Below, one piece after another: positions 1-12,016 of a stretch of DNA of 64,000 bases; positions within the stretch are counted from its first letter, which is position 1, and every line of letters starts with the position of its first letter. The stretch spans positions 905,412 to 969,411 of the forward strand of contig FN649747.1 of assembly GCA_000310025.1 (NCBI GenBank). The letters run 5' to 3'. Under the pieces are notes generated by a model. That model saw only the letters and a program-made list of their open reading frames with translations, made no database searches and was not told the DNA's origin. The position numbers and the translations under genes are program-made. This stretch comes from Ectocarpus siliculosus (lineage: Eukaryota > Sar > Phaeophyceae > Ectocarpales > Ectocarpaceae).

Positions 1-1917
1 TAGAAGGTTCACAAGCAAGCTATAGCCGTTACCTCTATAGCAGCCATCTCGTATCCGGAGTTCTCTGGCGGTGGACTCCCATTCCATGTGTCCAGGCAGA
101 CGAGGATAGATTCAGGATGTTTCAAAATATGCTCTGCGATCCATGATGCTGACTCTCCCTGCCAGCTGCCAGTCTGAGCGCAAAGCCGAAAAAAAGAAAG
201 AAGAGAGATTGTACTCCAAGCACGTTCTTCGTTCGGCGCACCAATCTCTATCCAAATTCGAGCCAAGGGCCTCCAACGTGCTATTCACAAGCGTTGCCCC
301 GTATACCCTCCGTATTTGCTCCGTATACGGCCAAACAAGAGGGACTGAGAAATTTCGGTAACTACCATACTTTCGAGTCTATTGAGTAAACTTCCGACAA
401 ACCAGCCCTCGCATGTTTGGAACATCCCAACATTTATCACAGTGGCGATGCCACGCTTGCGATGGCATTCGCCTGCAGGGAACCCTGAAGTCTATATGCT
501 TCACGATGCTACGATGAGCAAAGAGTGGTCAAACCTTACTCTCAAAGAGTACATGTCGCGACCGTCAAGTCTGGGACAACGACGCTGCGGTACAGCACGC
601 ACGTTGCAAATTTTCGATTTTCTGCGGATTTCATAAGTTTATTACCTCAAGAACGTGAAACGGCTGTTCTTCCGCCAGTCCCGCCATTCCTCCAAAGAAG
701 CGCTGGAAAACGCTTTTTAAACTTGGATTCAGCACTAATCCTGTACGATTTTGCTCCAAACGCCAGGCTTTGAGCTGCACAGGGCACATACGCACATCAC
801 GAGTGGCAAACCCGTGCCGAGCACCAGGGGGGAACAACACATCTCTTGCGTTTTAACACAACCGCATGTTTTCGTTCGCGCACGTCACGCAGAGATTCGG
901 CCCTAACCGGTGGAGCAAACTCCTTCATGCACGCCTTTTACCCACCCTTTTGATTGATTTGATAGAGACGTATGGATAGTATGGGGCCAAAGCCAAGTGT
1001 AGCAGCAATGGCAGCGAGGACCCTGAACGGAGGAGAGCCCCTTCGAAGCGCGTCGCCAACGGTCGAAATGTGTGTCGGGGGAATGGTGCAAGCTCATTAA
1101 AACGTAGAACATGTTCATGAGATGCTGAACAAGGTAGGTGTTCAAAATCAATCGTTTACGTAACTTCGCTCTTTGCGCACGACCATCGGTGTAAGACGAA
1201 AACGTCTCTATTTCTTGTGTTCACATTAAAAACCGTTCCGATCTTTGCCCAGTGCCTCCTACCGGTACTGGTCCAACTGAAATAGCGCGGACATCGCGCA
1301 CTACCCCAAAGGAGCAAGAATGCATGTTGTTCAGACAGTATTCAGAAGGAAGAGGATCCCAAGAACCAATACACAAGCAACAATGACAAGAACGTAGGAA
1401 CCACAAAATAGGTCATTGCGAGGCAGAGTATTGCAAGGCAGCAATAATTGTGTTCAACGTACCACGCCCAGCATCGCTGGCTGGTTTGCCACTCATTGTG
1501 ATAAAACTTTCGACCGTCTCGGCTACAAATGGTCGGCTGCTGTGCCAGCACCACAGAGTTCTAACACCCACCCTCCAACCCCAAGATCGGGGTAGAGAGC
1601 CATCGTTGTCTAGATCCTACAAAACCTCGGTTGCCTAGACTGAGATTTCCTTCTGCACACATCCTTTCGTACCTTTTCCATCTTCCACTGGGTCGTGATG
1701 GATATGGCGTGTTCATCGCTGACGCCGGCCTCTCGACAGCCCTCGGCGATCACCGCGCTACACTGTCTAAGCAAAAACAACGGGGACAACGACACACCAT
1801 CTTGTTTTTGAGGAGCGTGTGTACCACATCATCTGTAGCGATCACCGTATGTGCTTCGGTTGTAGGCATCAAATGTGTGCGACGTTCTCAAGTTGGCTAT
1901 CATGGGATATCCTAGTT
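1..1917. other. Gene-poor stretch, nothing recognised
   Basis: I see no coding frame with protein-like composition, paired splice sites or homology to a family I know. Open frames here are short, overlap on both strands and have no conserved motif. Confidence 0.5.
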
Positions 1918-2420
1918 GTCCAAACGTCCATGAAAGCTTGTAGAAATTCCATGGAGGAAGCCATTCAACTTCCATGGAAGCGGAATGTAAACCGTATGGA
2001 AGCCGTGTGGAAGGCGTTGGTCGGTTTCTGGCGCCAGCTTCCATGATTCTTCCATCGAACCTGTCAATAACTTCCTCCACGAAAGCCGTGGGTACAAACC
2101 GTTGGTTGCTTTCTTCGTGGAAGTCGCATGTTAAGCTTCCACGAATGACGAAGAGTTACGGAAGTCAGAAATTCCATTTTGGAAGTTCGTCCCTCGGCGT
2201 AGCCTCGGCTACTTTCATGGAATCACGAAAACGTCCATGAAGAAAACAACTTCGCTACAAAAGAAACTCTGTGGTCGCTTTTGATTCAAAACTCCACGGA
2301 CGTCACCATGTATGTTCATATCCTAAAACTAAATTGAGCAGGCGTTCCTGTCGTTTCCATGGAGGAAGAAGCCTCTCTCGGTAATCGACTCCATGGAGTT
2401 GCAATTCCATGACAGCTACG
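1918..2420. repeat. Cluster of TTCCATGGAA-like short palindromes
   Basis: Variants of the self-complementary word TTCCATGGAA and of CTTCCA(C/T)G recur irregularly, for example near 1948, 1970, 2040, 2215, 2358, 2391 and 2406. Spacing is uneven, so this is a scrambled simple repeat rather than a tandem array. Related GTCCATGGAC words occur at 45.5, 45.9 and 60.1 kb. Confidence 0.5.
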
Positions 2421-2465
2421 CACATTTGTCAAATATTTGTGGGAATTTGGGATCATGTGCGGGGA

Positions 2466-2565
2466 NNNNNNNNNNNNNNNNNNNNNNNNNNNNNNNNNNN
2501 NNNNNNNNNNNNNNNNNNNNNNNNNNNNNNNNNNNNNNNNNNNNNNNNNNNNNNNNNNNNNNNNN
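2466..2565. other. Assembly gap (100 N)
   Basis: Exactly 100 unknown bases, the usual placeholder for a scaffold gap of unsized length. Any reading frame drawn across it is meaningless, and the order of the two flanks depends on scaffolding. Confidence 0.99.
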
Positions 2566-5355
2566 TGAGATGTGGAGATGAAAGAAAGTATCTACGGCAC
2601 CACCGATGCACCCGTTCGTGTGTACACTGGGGAGAAGAATCATTGAACCGCGTCTTAGCAGCTTTGAAAATTGGCAGACTATTCTCTGTGGCTCCTGACT
2701 GGGCCAGAGAAGAAAAAAAAAACGCAAAAAGGGTAGGCTGTAAGCTATGCATGCCTGGAAATCACCACAGCAGTACGGGTGAGTGTAAAAAAATATGCCC
2801 AAAACCCCAGGGGCGTATGTAGCGAAGGGAGTCGGGGAGACGTTGATGCGGTATGCTGCTCGGAAATCGTAGAAACACGGGGTCATGATGCAACGCCATG
2901 AATTCATTGCTAACCTATCACAGACTCTTACAGTTTGCGCTCCCGTTTATAAATAGCAATGTTTTCCCTACCACTTGTTGCTCTGTACTTTGTAATGCGG
3001 TGCGGCCTGTGTTGTTGATGAACGAAGAGATTTCGTTGTTTTCGTAAGAAAAAAGATGAAATACCTCTGCCTCGTCCGCGTCATCTGGCTTTGGACGCCC
3101 TCCTTGAGAACCATAGTCAGCGCAGTCCACCCTTCTGGTGCTCCTGCCCCTCCTGTAGCTGGCTCCGCCAGCGGCAGACGAGAGGATGCCGTAGGATTCC
3201 CCCGTGTTGCGGGCTCAGCGTTGCAGCACCACCAGCAGACACTCCAAACGATGGCCGATTTGAAAAGTTTGGAAGCAGCAGAAATGCGCGGAGATCGAAA
3301 GATCGATGCCATCGATTTATGTAGCCTGACGTCGTATCTGCCGTAACGACAATTCACGTGCACTGATGTCCCGAAGTATTACGGCGTACAATGCCCCGCT
3401 CTCCGCTGTGCTCACGGGGAAACAACTGCGTATGTTACACCGCAGTAGAGCAGTCGTTCGCTGTTGTAATAACTCAACACGCTAACTCCTAGCGTCTGCA
3501 GGAGAACCAATCAATGCACCTTGGCATATGTGGCCTTGTGCACGCTTGCGATGTGAAGAGTTGACTTGCTCTAACGTAAGGATCTTACAATGGTATTTTT
3601 CACCCGCTCTCGCCGCCGAGATCGCCGTGTGGTTCCCTAGGGACCGCATTTGATCAATCCGCCAATCGGGAGATTTCGGAGATTCGGGGGCGCCGCGGGT
3701 GATGGATCTTTTGTCCGTGGGTCCAGGATTTGGATATTGGATGTCCTTACTATTTGGGCGGGTAGATCTCCTGTCGACGGTGAAGTTTATCATTATGCTT
3801 GCGCCCAGGATCCACGCGCTGGATGCTTGGTGTTATGTAGTTGTTGAGAACCCGGGCATTATATGTACCCCATGCTTCTCGGCTGTCACACCCAACCAAG
3901 CGAGCGAGTAAACAAAAAAACGCCCAGAAGAACATCCTTGGCAGTACTGTCCGTTCGATGCCTGCTCTATACACCAGTGGTGGGGTGCGTCCTACACTGC
4001 CCACAATCTCTCGCGCTGGGTGTCCCGTTGCTATTATGGAATGAGTTCTATGCCATGATATCGTGTACAAGCTACACAGACGACAGTACACTAGACTACA
4101 ACAAAGAAAAGCGAATATTTCAGATGGATCCTACCAAAGGGGGGAAGAGTCTGAAATTGGTGTTTATTGGAGTTGATAGAAGAAGTGGGCATTTATATTA
4201 TATGGCAAAGAGTATGTCTGCGTGCTTGCAGGAGAGGAGGCATGCGCGCCGAGATAAGGCAGCTGCTCGCAGGACATTCCGTTTGCGCCCGATCACGTTG
4301 AAGCATCAGCAGTGCTGGAGCACAGGGACTGCTAGACGTACGATTGGACAACACTGCCAGCTGCTGGTTTAGGACATCCTGTTCCGGGAGCTAGTGTTGT
4401 CGTCTTCCCACCCACGCCACCCTCGATTTTTTTCCGAAAGAGAGGGGGGGGGGGGGGGGGCGATAACCGGGGGTATGTATACCGGGAGGATATGTAGTGG
4501 ACATGTCGATATATGATTGCTATTATTCCACGGGGAACTGGGTGATGAGGGTCTGATTGTGGATGTCAATGGTAGAGTACCATTGGGGGTCTCGGTATAC
4601 TGAGACGGCATTTTGTTAGGCCCGGCCAGTTGACATGAAAGGGAACTTGGATTCTGGATGAGAGAGGGAAGCGACTGGTGTCGCCCCCTCGTTATTTGCC
4701 AGAGAGTTACCTTTCAGACTTCGTGGAAAATAATAATAAAAATGACACTTTCTTCGGAAAAATACACTGTCTGTGTCGGCTTCGGTCTTGTCTTCCCTTC
4801 CACCCCTGGCAGCACACAATGGAAAACACTGTAACGGCCAGGCCACGATCTCGGACCCCGTGAGGGTAGGTGCAGTACTAGTCTACGAGACTGCCAGGAA
4901 CTTGTGCGCAACAACGGACATCGGTCGTAGATGAAGAGAAATAAATGCACATGTCTACCACCCATGTTTGCTCGCTACTTTTGTACATGTACAGTATCTC
5001 CGTTTTTTTTTGGCCCCCCTCCGCGTGTGTGTGTCTTTATTTGTTTACATCGAACACGTTAACCGGTTTTGTGGGTAGCGTACACTACTTTTAGCATCGA
5101 CCGCGCCAACCAGTTGACCAATGAGAATGCGTCAGTCTCAGTGCGGCTGAAAAAGTAAAACGCTTGTTGTGAAGGCCATGATCTGACACTACGTGGGGGG
5201 CGCATGGGGGAGGCTATATATATTAGGCTCCCTCAGCATTTTACTTTTTGTGCCTGTTTTATAATATCTTGATTTTTAGCGTTGACTGTGCTGTCGGGCG
5301 CATGAAGAAGCGGCAAATGTCTTATTTTGGGATAACGCGAACAATAGATTCATGA
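2566..5355. other. Gene-poor stretch, nothing recognised
   Basis: No gene could be supported. A plus-strand frame from an ATG at 3056 begins with a hydrophobic stretch that could pass for a signal peptide, but the rest is a Pro/Ala/Ser-rich run with no motif and no clear splice partner. A 17-G homopolymer sits at 4444-4460 and a TATA-like run (ctatatatatta) near 5214. Confidence 0.4.
4444..4460 (+). repeat. 17-base G homopolymer
   Basis: Uninterrupted run of 17 G. Such runs can fold as G-quadruplex and are also common places for sequencing length errors. Confidence 0.9.
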
Positions 5356-5721
5356 TGTTCAGGATTTGGCACAATAAATTATGGTGACCTGAAGAAACTG
5401 CTCCAGAAGGAGAAGAAGAAGAAGAAACGCCGCGGAGGCAGTCGAAGCCACCGTGGAAGCAGTGCCCACGCAGGCCCAGGACTCGATCCATGGACCTCGC
5501 CGACGCAACCAACGGCCGCCCCCAAACCCGCCGAAAGGACTTGGCGGACGGTACGGTATGAGACTTGCATCACCTTCAAGAAGAAAGCGCGCGTCTTTAC
5601 ATATGTTGGAGAAGGTAGCTACGGTGGTGGTTTCGTTGACAGTGTGTGGTCCGTCGCAGGCACCAAACAGCATTTCGACGGTGAAGATGATAGGATGGAA
5701 TACATCCTGTGTTCAACCTAG
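5356..5721 (+). CDS. Unassigned open frame, possible exon
   Basis: This frame stays open for about 120 codons after a stop at 5353 and ends at TAG 5719-5721, but has no early ATG. It opens with a Lys/Arg-rich stretch (LLQKEKKKKKRRGG), then a Pro/Ala linker. It ends with a more protein-like segment containing VFTYVGEGSYGGG and a Trp/Asp/Glu-rich tail. I do not recognise a family; the Gly-rich part recalls a kinase loop only superficially. It could be one exon of an undetected gene or chance. Confidence 0.2.
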   Translation, partial: CSGFGTINYGDLKKLLQKEKKKKKRRGGSRSHRGSSAHAGPGLDPWTSPTQPTAAPKPAERTWRTVRYETCITFKKKARVFTYVGEGSYGGGFVDSVWSVAGTKQHFDGEDDRMEYILCST

Positions 5722-6384
5722 GCCTAACTGGTTTCGAGCTGACAACAAATGGAAAGAAGAAAAGAAGACCTGTCCACATATACCCAATACAGAAATGCCA
5801 GCCGTAATAGCTCCCACATACTCATGCAGTAAGTGACACCTGCCTATCGGACATGCCATTGCGGGCATCTTGACTAGAGTGGTGAGCTGTGCCACCAGTG
5901 AAATCCTATACGTCGTCAGCTAAACCGAACCCTGTGCCTAAGATGGAGAGGCCATCATCATACACGAAGATTCTGTAGACACAACAACCGCAATAACTAG
6001 CTTCGTATCGTAGCCACTCTTTTTCTTGTTCACCACAAAGCCAGCCAAATGAAATTCCGTCCTAGCTTCATAAGTCTACGGGCCTCTCACAAACACATTC
6101 TTCACGCACAGATGAATACACCGGGTCACCCTCAGTCAGTGTAGTGGGCAAGAGTCGATCCTGCTAACCTTCTATATCTCGCCACGCAGAGCGTAACCCC
6201 GAATTCGAAGTCGTCTGCCTCCGATACTACCACCCGCATATGGGGTCGAAGAAAAACATTTTCCTTGTCAGAGCTCCATTCCGAATATCTTTCATCTGGA
6301 AGAAAATAGACCCTTTCATTTCGCACCGGATTCCAGAAGAAAGCGCGATAGGGGCATGCTCAAACTCACGCAAGCAGGAGAAAC
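5722..6384. other. Intergenic stretch, nothing recognised
   Basis: No coding frame, RNA gene or repeat that I can support. It lies downstream (3') of the minus-strand WSC-GT31 gene and should hold its 3' UTR and polyadenylation site. Confidence 0.4.
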
Positions 6385-9300
6385 TCAAACTCTGGCGACT
6401 ACTGGTGCATCTGCTTGATACTTGGGGCAAGCGTAGATGAGATCGTGAAGTCGCCTCGAGACCTGCTCGCCCACGTAGTGGAAGCTGAGGGAGTCTTGTG
6501 AACAACACTCGCGGCCGAACTTAAGATCAATGCCCTGAATGATGTACCACGCACCAACCACGCATCCTGAAACAAGACGGTCCTCTAGCTTCTGGGGCAT
6601 GCGATACCTGCCAAGATACGACCCAGCCACAGTAGAGCGCAACCAGACATGCTTTCTTCACGGCAACTTCCTCTGAAAAATATGCAAGACGTGACACATG
6701 GCAACCATCGAAACAAAGCGTCGTGCGTGGATAAAGATGTGGAAAACTAAACGGTGAAACACGTCCTTTTCCTGGGGCAGAAACCGCCGCCTTCGTTCAT
6801 TAGTGACGGACGGAGGGACTACCACTCAAACTGCTGGAGAAAAAAAAACTCGAATTAGCGGTCAGATGTCACGACTGAACATTGTAGCGGTAGTCGAGGG
6901 AATTCGGGAGGAATCTTGCCACTACACACGCAACACAGCAATGCTGCTGACTCTGTTGCTGCTGTGTAGAGCCTAAAGCACATCTGGGATTTTTCGAGCA
7001 TATGCTCAGAGGTACTGGGCAGAGGTCGGAAACGGTTTTAACGCGAAAACAGTAACACTAACAAGTAAACGCTGTGGCACTATTTTTTCGATTGGTGGAT
7101 GACAAAACCAATGACATAGGTCCCCTTGTTTCCCAGAATAACACATGCACCCCACGAGCCCCCCCAAGTCCCCTTGTGTCCCAGCCTACCACAAACACCC
7201 CTCGAGTCCACCCTCCTCAAAGTACCTACTAGGGAACGGATTGCGAGGTCCTTGCTCGGGAAACAAAAAACACGATGTGCGGTTTTCTCTGGTTGGCTGG
7301 TTGTTGTCGTGGCAAACAAGAACTGGTATCTGCACAGTTTTGAATGTTGTTGCATACTCGGAGTACGTTGTAGACGACAACAGAAGACACGGTCTTGTTT
7401 CTGCACGGCGTAATGCCGCCCATCGTACTGAAAACGGCAACGATCTACCCTTGACGCTCACCCGAAGTGGGCTGCGGGCGTGAACGGGTGGAATCGCTCA
7501 CGTCCAAGAGCGTCCCGAGTGTCGAACGCCTCCACGCCATTTTTCTTCAAGCACCAAGCAACCTGGCATGCAGAAAACGCCCATGCGAAACCGGACTCAA
7601 AATGTCCAACAGGTTTTGTTCTAGATTTTTGCCGTTCGTCTGCCTTGGTGTTATGGGAGGAAAACGCGACCGCCGTCAAATTTCGGCCTAGTGGAGAGGG
7701 CCAACTCTACGATAAAACCGTTGCAGAAGGAATTCCTTGCTTTGCGCCTTTCTTCGTCTTCACTCCCCCTCGACCCTCCCGCCCCGTAATGTCGGATGCC
7801 TCTCGTTACACTACTGGCACACTCACCAGGATATCTTCCCAGTGTTTTGCAGCATGTGGCTGGCAGGCATCATCGTCCAAGTGACTCGCCAACAGCCCCA
7901 CAGACGCCTGGTTGAGCACATATGACGGTCCCCCGTTGTTGTATATGCGATCCTCGCCGATAAAACGGAAACGCCTTCCGAGGTACATTGGATTTGGACC
8001 CCCATTTTCCAACCCTCCCGCCGCACCCTTGATCTCATCCGATAGCAGGTACTTGTTACGGGGAAGAAGGGGTGCAAATCAACGTAGTATTTGGCAGTTA
8101 AGATAACATACGGTAAATTGGTGTCCAGGAGCCTGTGTTAAGCTTCGTGATGTCATCCCCAATATGAACACATACCACACGATTGCGTTGGGGCAAAACC
8201 TGTGTAATCTCCGTGTGCGAGCTATGTTATTTTACTACGGACAATTCGCGAGTGAAAGCATTACATTAGACATCGAAGTACAATCGCAAGTCGCCTTTGA
8301 ATAAGACAACATGTGATTCCACAATCCGGACCCCGAGTAGAAAGGTTTCGGGGCCAATATCTTCGTCGTCGTACTCTAACACACCTTTCGCAAGTTCTCC
8401 ACGATAAGGAAGAGGTCGTCACCGCCAAGAACGAACCAGTCGAAATCGTCCTTGTAGTGGAAGTTGATGTACTTCCATATTGCCCTGGCCTTCTGCCACA
8501 TGTTGCTATATTCTTCAGGGCCTTCGTGTTTGATTTTAAACCTTATTTGTGGCGCCCGGACAGCATTTTCGCCCGGGCAACATTGTTGACAGATTTTTTC
8601 GGTGCAGTTATGCGTACTTGAGGAAAAATCGCACATCACGGAAAATGGGCTCGGTTGGTCGTTCCTGTTGGAAATGCGACGCTCAATAGACTGTCCGGCA
8701 TATAGTCATCTCTATACATCTCTATACTTCGTAGCCCTTGCGCAGCCTTTTTTCGCTGCACACAGTCTAGTCCTGAGTCAACAAAAACCAAGATAAAGAT
8801 TCTCACGTATGAAGTTCGAGGTCAGTGACGTCGCTGAAAGCCACGAACCCATCGCAGTGCGACGCCCATGTCTCCTTAACCGCCTGCAATTCAGCACCCC
8901 ATGCGAACGCCCCCGGCACAGCACCATCAATAGGAAAGCAAATTGTGCATGGCGAGCAAGACACAGAGGATGTCTGGGCTCGCTATATCATTCCTACCGT
9001 AGGGATCTTCTGCGAGAAATATCCGTCTACTTGTGGAATATAGTGATGTGCTAGGGGTTGAGAAAAATCGCGTAAAAATAGCAACAACACTTGGTGATTC
9101 CGGGGGTATCACGTACGGTCGTCGAAAGTCGGAGGTTGGGCATCAAACTGCGTTTGCAAACGCTTCAAAATTGAGATGTGAAAGTAACCAACATTACATT
9201 TCCTTTGGTTGGATCGATAGTGAGCGACCAGCAGTGGTGTATCGTCTCATCACAAGCCCTAGCGCGGAGACGTGAATCACAACACAACCATATCTGTGCG

Positions 9301-12016
9301 GCGCTACAAGCAACATTGCCAGCGCTCCTCATTCAACAAGGGTCGTCTTACTCTATCCACTGCTGACCTACCTTCACTTTCGTCGCGTGGTTATTTTCGT
9401 GCGTGTAGATACCGCAGAATATTCTCGGTGCACCTTCTTCGGCACCTTCCCAGACGTCGATCTGGGCTAGGAGTTTCTTGTGGTCGTCTTCCCTGAGAGT
9501 ATGGAGGACATCAAGAAAATAACACCGCCTTAAAACACAAGTACAACCAGTGTATCATGTACTTCGTAGTACATAACGCGGAGCCGAACAGAAAAACATA
9601 TACCCTTCGTCAAAGCGGCTAATTCGTCTGGAATACAAGACCTGCCGATTCGACTTGGTGCTCGCAGAAGTTGCCCAGATCCAAAACGAGGTACTCAGTT
9701 TGCGTTTCACCAGATCAGCACCACCATGCGTACTATCCGAGGTGTGTCGCTCTTTGTCTGTGTTAGTCGAAATGTGTGAAAACTGCTGATGCTACCTTTC
9801 ATACTGAACTCTCGCCGGTGGGAAAAGAAAGAAGCCCTAGAGGATATGGTGTGTTACCACGACATTGGGTGTTCTTGGTACTTGATTCACACAATACATC
9901 TCATGCAAAGTTCCATGACACGCCATGAGGCTTCATGAGGTACCATGTGACCTTCAACCCCCCCAAGTACATATACATAAGGTAGAGGAGGTCGGCTGCC
10001 ACCACGCGGTAGACGCAGTTGCCATGTCGTGGGTCCGCGCATCGCAATCAATTTCCAACTTCGGTTTGAACGGCCTTGAAAGCAAGCACTGCAGACGAAA
10101 CATCGGGCTGGGATGTCGAGAAGACGCCACTACCAACAACCCACGAGACCCACCCACGGTAACGATGCACGTTCAGTTCGTAGGAATTGCCACCTCTCGC
10201 ACAACAAACTGCATGAAGGTACTGAACTGGCGATTGGATCTCACACATTGCACGACCCAGGAAAACTCGCGTTGATCAAAGAGGAGACACCGCGCTTGGT
10301 CGGTATGAAGAAGCTTGACGTGTCGAATTTTTCCTGGTAGTCCCAGGGTTGCCCCATTATCTTGCCCCATTATCTGCTGATGTTCTGAGGAAGCGTGCTG
10401 AGACAGTACATCGAACTCCTCGCTGTCGCAGCCCTGGTATGATGTGATCTCGTACACACTCATCTTGTGTATCCCTCCACACGTCTCACCGATGGTGGTA
10501 CCGTCGCACAGCATGTTGCAGTCGCCGGGGTTTAGTTTGGGACCAAACTCGCTTAGCTCCGGTTCACTGGAGCACCAGCACTGTCGATATGAGTATTCCA
10601 CGGCATAGCCAAATAGGTGTTTGGCGGGAACGAGCTGCCCCCAATTTCGTCCGTTGAGCACATGCTTGGTCTGGGCGTGGTACTTTGCCTCAGTTACGAC
10701 CTAGATATACTTTTACATGCATGCAACACCCTCAGCAAGTGTTCTTGGCGATACAGTGCCATGCTGCTTGGGCGGGGGTGCATATTCATGGCACCCAGCA
10801 CCCGGGCGGGAATGGACGGCACTCGAATGGCTGAAAAGGAAACAGGGGGGTCGTCAAACACGATACGCCAACTCTCGCACGTGGTGATCGTGTGCACCGA
10901 TCCAAACGGGCCGACATGTTTACAGAATTTAGCACCTGACGACTTGAGTCGCAGCTGGTACGAATATCACAATCATTGCTTCGAACCTGTGGAAGGAAAA
11001 TCGCCAACCTATCCCAAACCCATCATGCCAGTTTTCAGTACGGCAATTGGTACGGACATCGTTATGGATAGAGACGGCCACCAAACAGAAACCGTTGAAG
11101 GCCCACGGTCAACGTGTTGGCATAGACACAGCCAGGTGAATTCCAGTAGGCGGTCAACCTGTGTCGCGTACGCACCTCGTTAGAGTTCTGCGTGCCGAAG
11201 TGCGTATTTATCCCGTCGTCGCAGATCAGGCAGCATTGCTGATTGCTCGAAAAGGTTAGACGAGTTAATGGGAAACAGGCGAGCAACGTGGGGTTTTATT
11301 GCAGATATCGACCAAGTAATCTGGAAACGTTTCCGGATCATACGCATGTGTCTCCAAACTGCTACGCTGGGCATGTTCAAGCATACAGGAATAGTAACAA
11401 GAACTGCAAGGAAGGGTATACCAAGAGCCAGATGGACGGCAAACGAGTCGCATCCACCCACAGGTACCTGAAAATACTTTTTAAATTAAAAATCCGAACG
11501 CCGACTGTTTGCAAACTTAGGAGTTGCCCCGCCTCAGCGCAAATTTGTCCCGCCCCCGAAAACATTTTGGGGGATTTAGTTTGCCGGGGGGAACTACGTT
11601 TGTAGAACAATAAAGCAAGTCTCCCCCTTGAGTTGACGGTTGTTTGTTTGCTTTATGAATTCCCCCGTTTCTTTTTGTTAAGATGCTTATGGCGACACGG
11701 TCGCATCGCAACCCACCAAAGAGCCCTCTGGGCATGCTGCCGTAGGTGTTTTGCGGTGTGGTGAGGACATCACCAGAGAAGACTTGCACGCACACCCTGA
11801 AAAAAAGTGCCCCCGGGGGGGAGTGCAGACAACCGCCCACCCTCTCTGCCCCTATCTTGAGGTCGCCTCTCGAGACTTCGACTCCAACGAACCAAAATAT
11901 ATTCTTTACCATGGCAGACATGGGCTCCTTCTGACTCATCACGTACGCCCAAGGCATGATGCGACGGTCTCTCGAGTCATCGAAGCAGCCAACCAGCCTA
12001 TAGTCAGCGGGGCAGC
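6385..12016 (-). CDS. WSC domain + GT31 core-1 galactosyltransferase-like gene, frame broken
   Basis: Nine exons read on the minus strand: 12016-11910, 11238-11176, 10580-10245, 9492-9372, 8883-8807, 8541-8385, 8051-7827, 7562-7462, 6607-6385 (stop at 6385). The first three make a Cys-rich WSC domain (VGCFDD, QCCLICDDG, THFGTQNSNECWC, ETCGG). The rest is a GT31 C1GALT-like domain: PRIFCGIYTH, AVKETWASHCDG, the metal-site region DWFVLGGDDLFLI, PMYLGRRF, a Gly-rich NNGGPSYV, FDTRDALGRERFHPF and ECCSQDSLSFHY. Family knowledge: such enzymes add beta-1,3-galactose in the Golgi lumen; WSC domains bind carbohydrate. The usual DDD is GDD here. The 5' exon with the membrane anchor is not certain; an ATG at 12356 followed by a short hydrophobic run is a candidate. 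A 13-bp tandem duplication at 10350-10375 shifts the frame in exon 3, so this copy may be a pseudogene. Close paralogue on the plus strand at 15098-20588. Confidence 0.8.
10350..10375 (-). repeat. Perfect 13-bp tandem duplication inside WSC exon
   Basis: The word TGCCCCATTATCT occurs twice in direct succession (10350-10362, 10363-10375). Counting it once restores a frame reading GQPWDYQEKFDTSSFF, which matches GEPWDYQKKFDTTNFF of the plus-strand paralogue. Counting it twice shifts the frame by one. Exon 3 is 336 bp, or 323 without the extra copy, against 311 in the paralogue; only the 323 value differs by a multiple of three. Confidence 0.9.

Noticed and set aside
2393-2907. Open frames crossing the N run
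   Set aside because: The gap is of unknown length and content, so these frames have no meaning.
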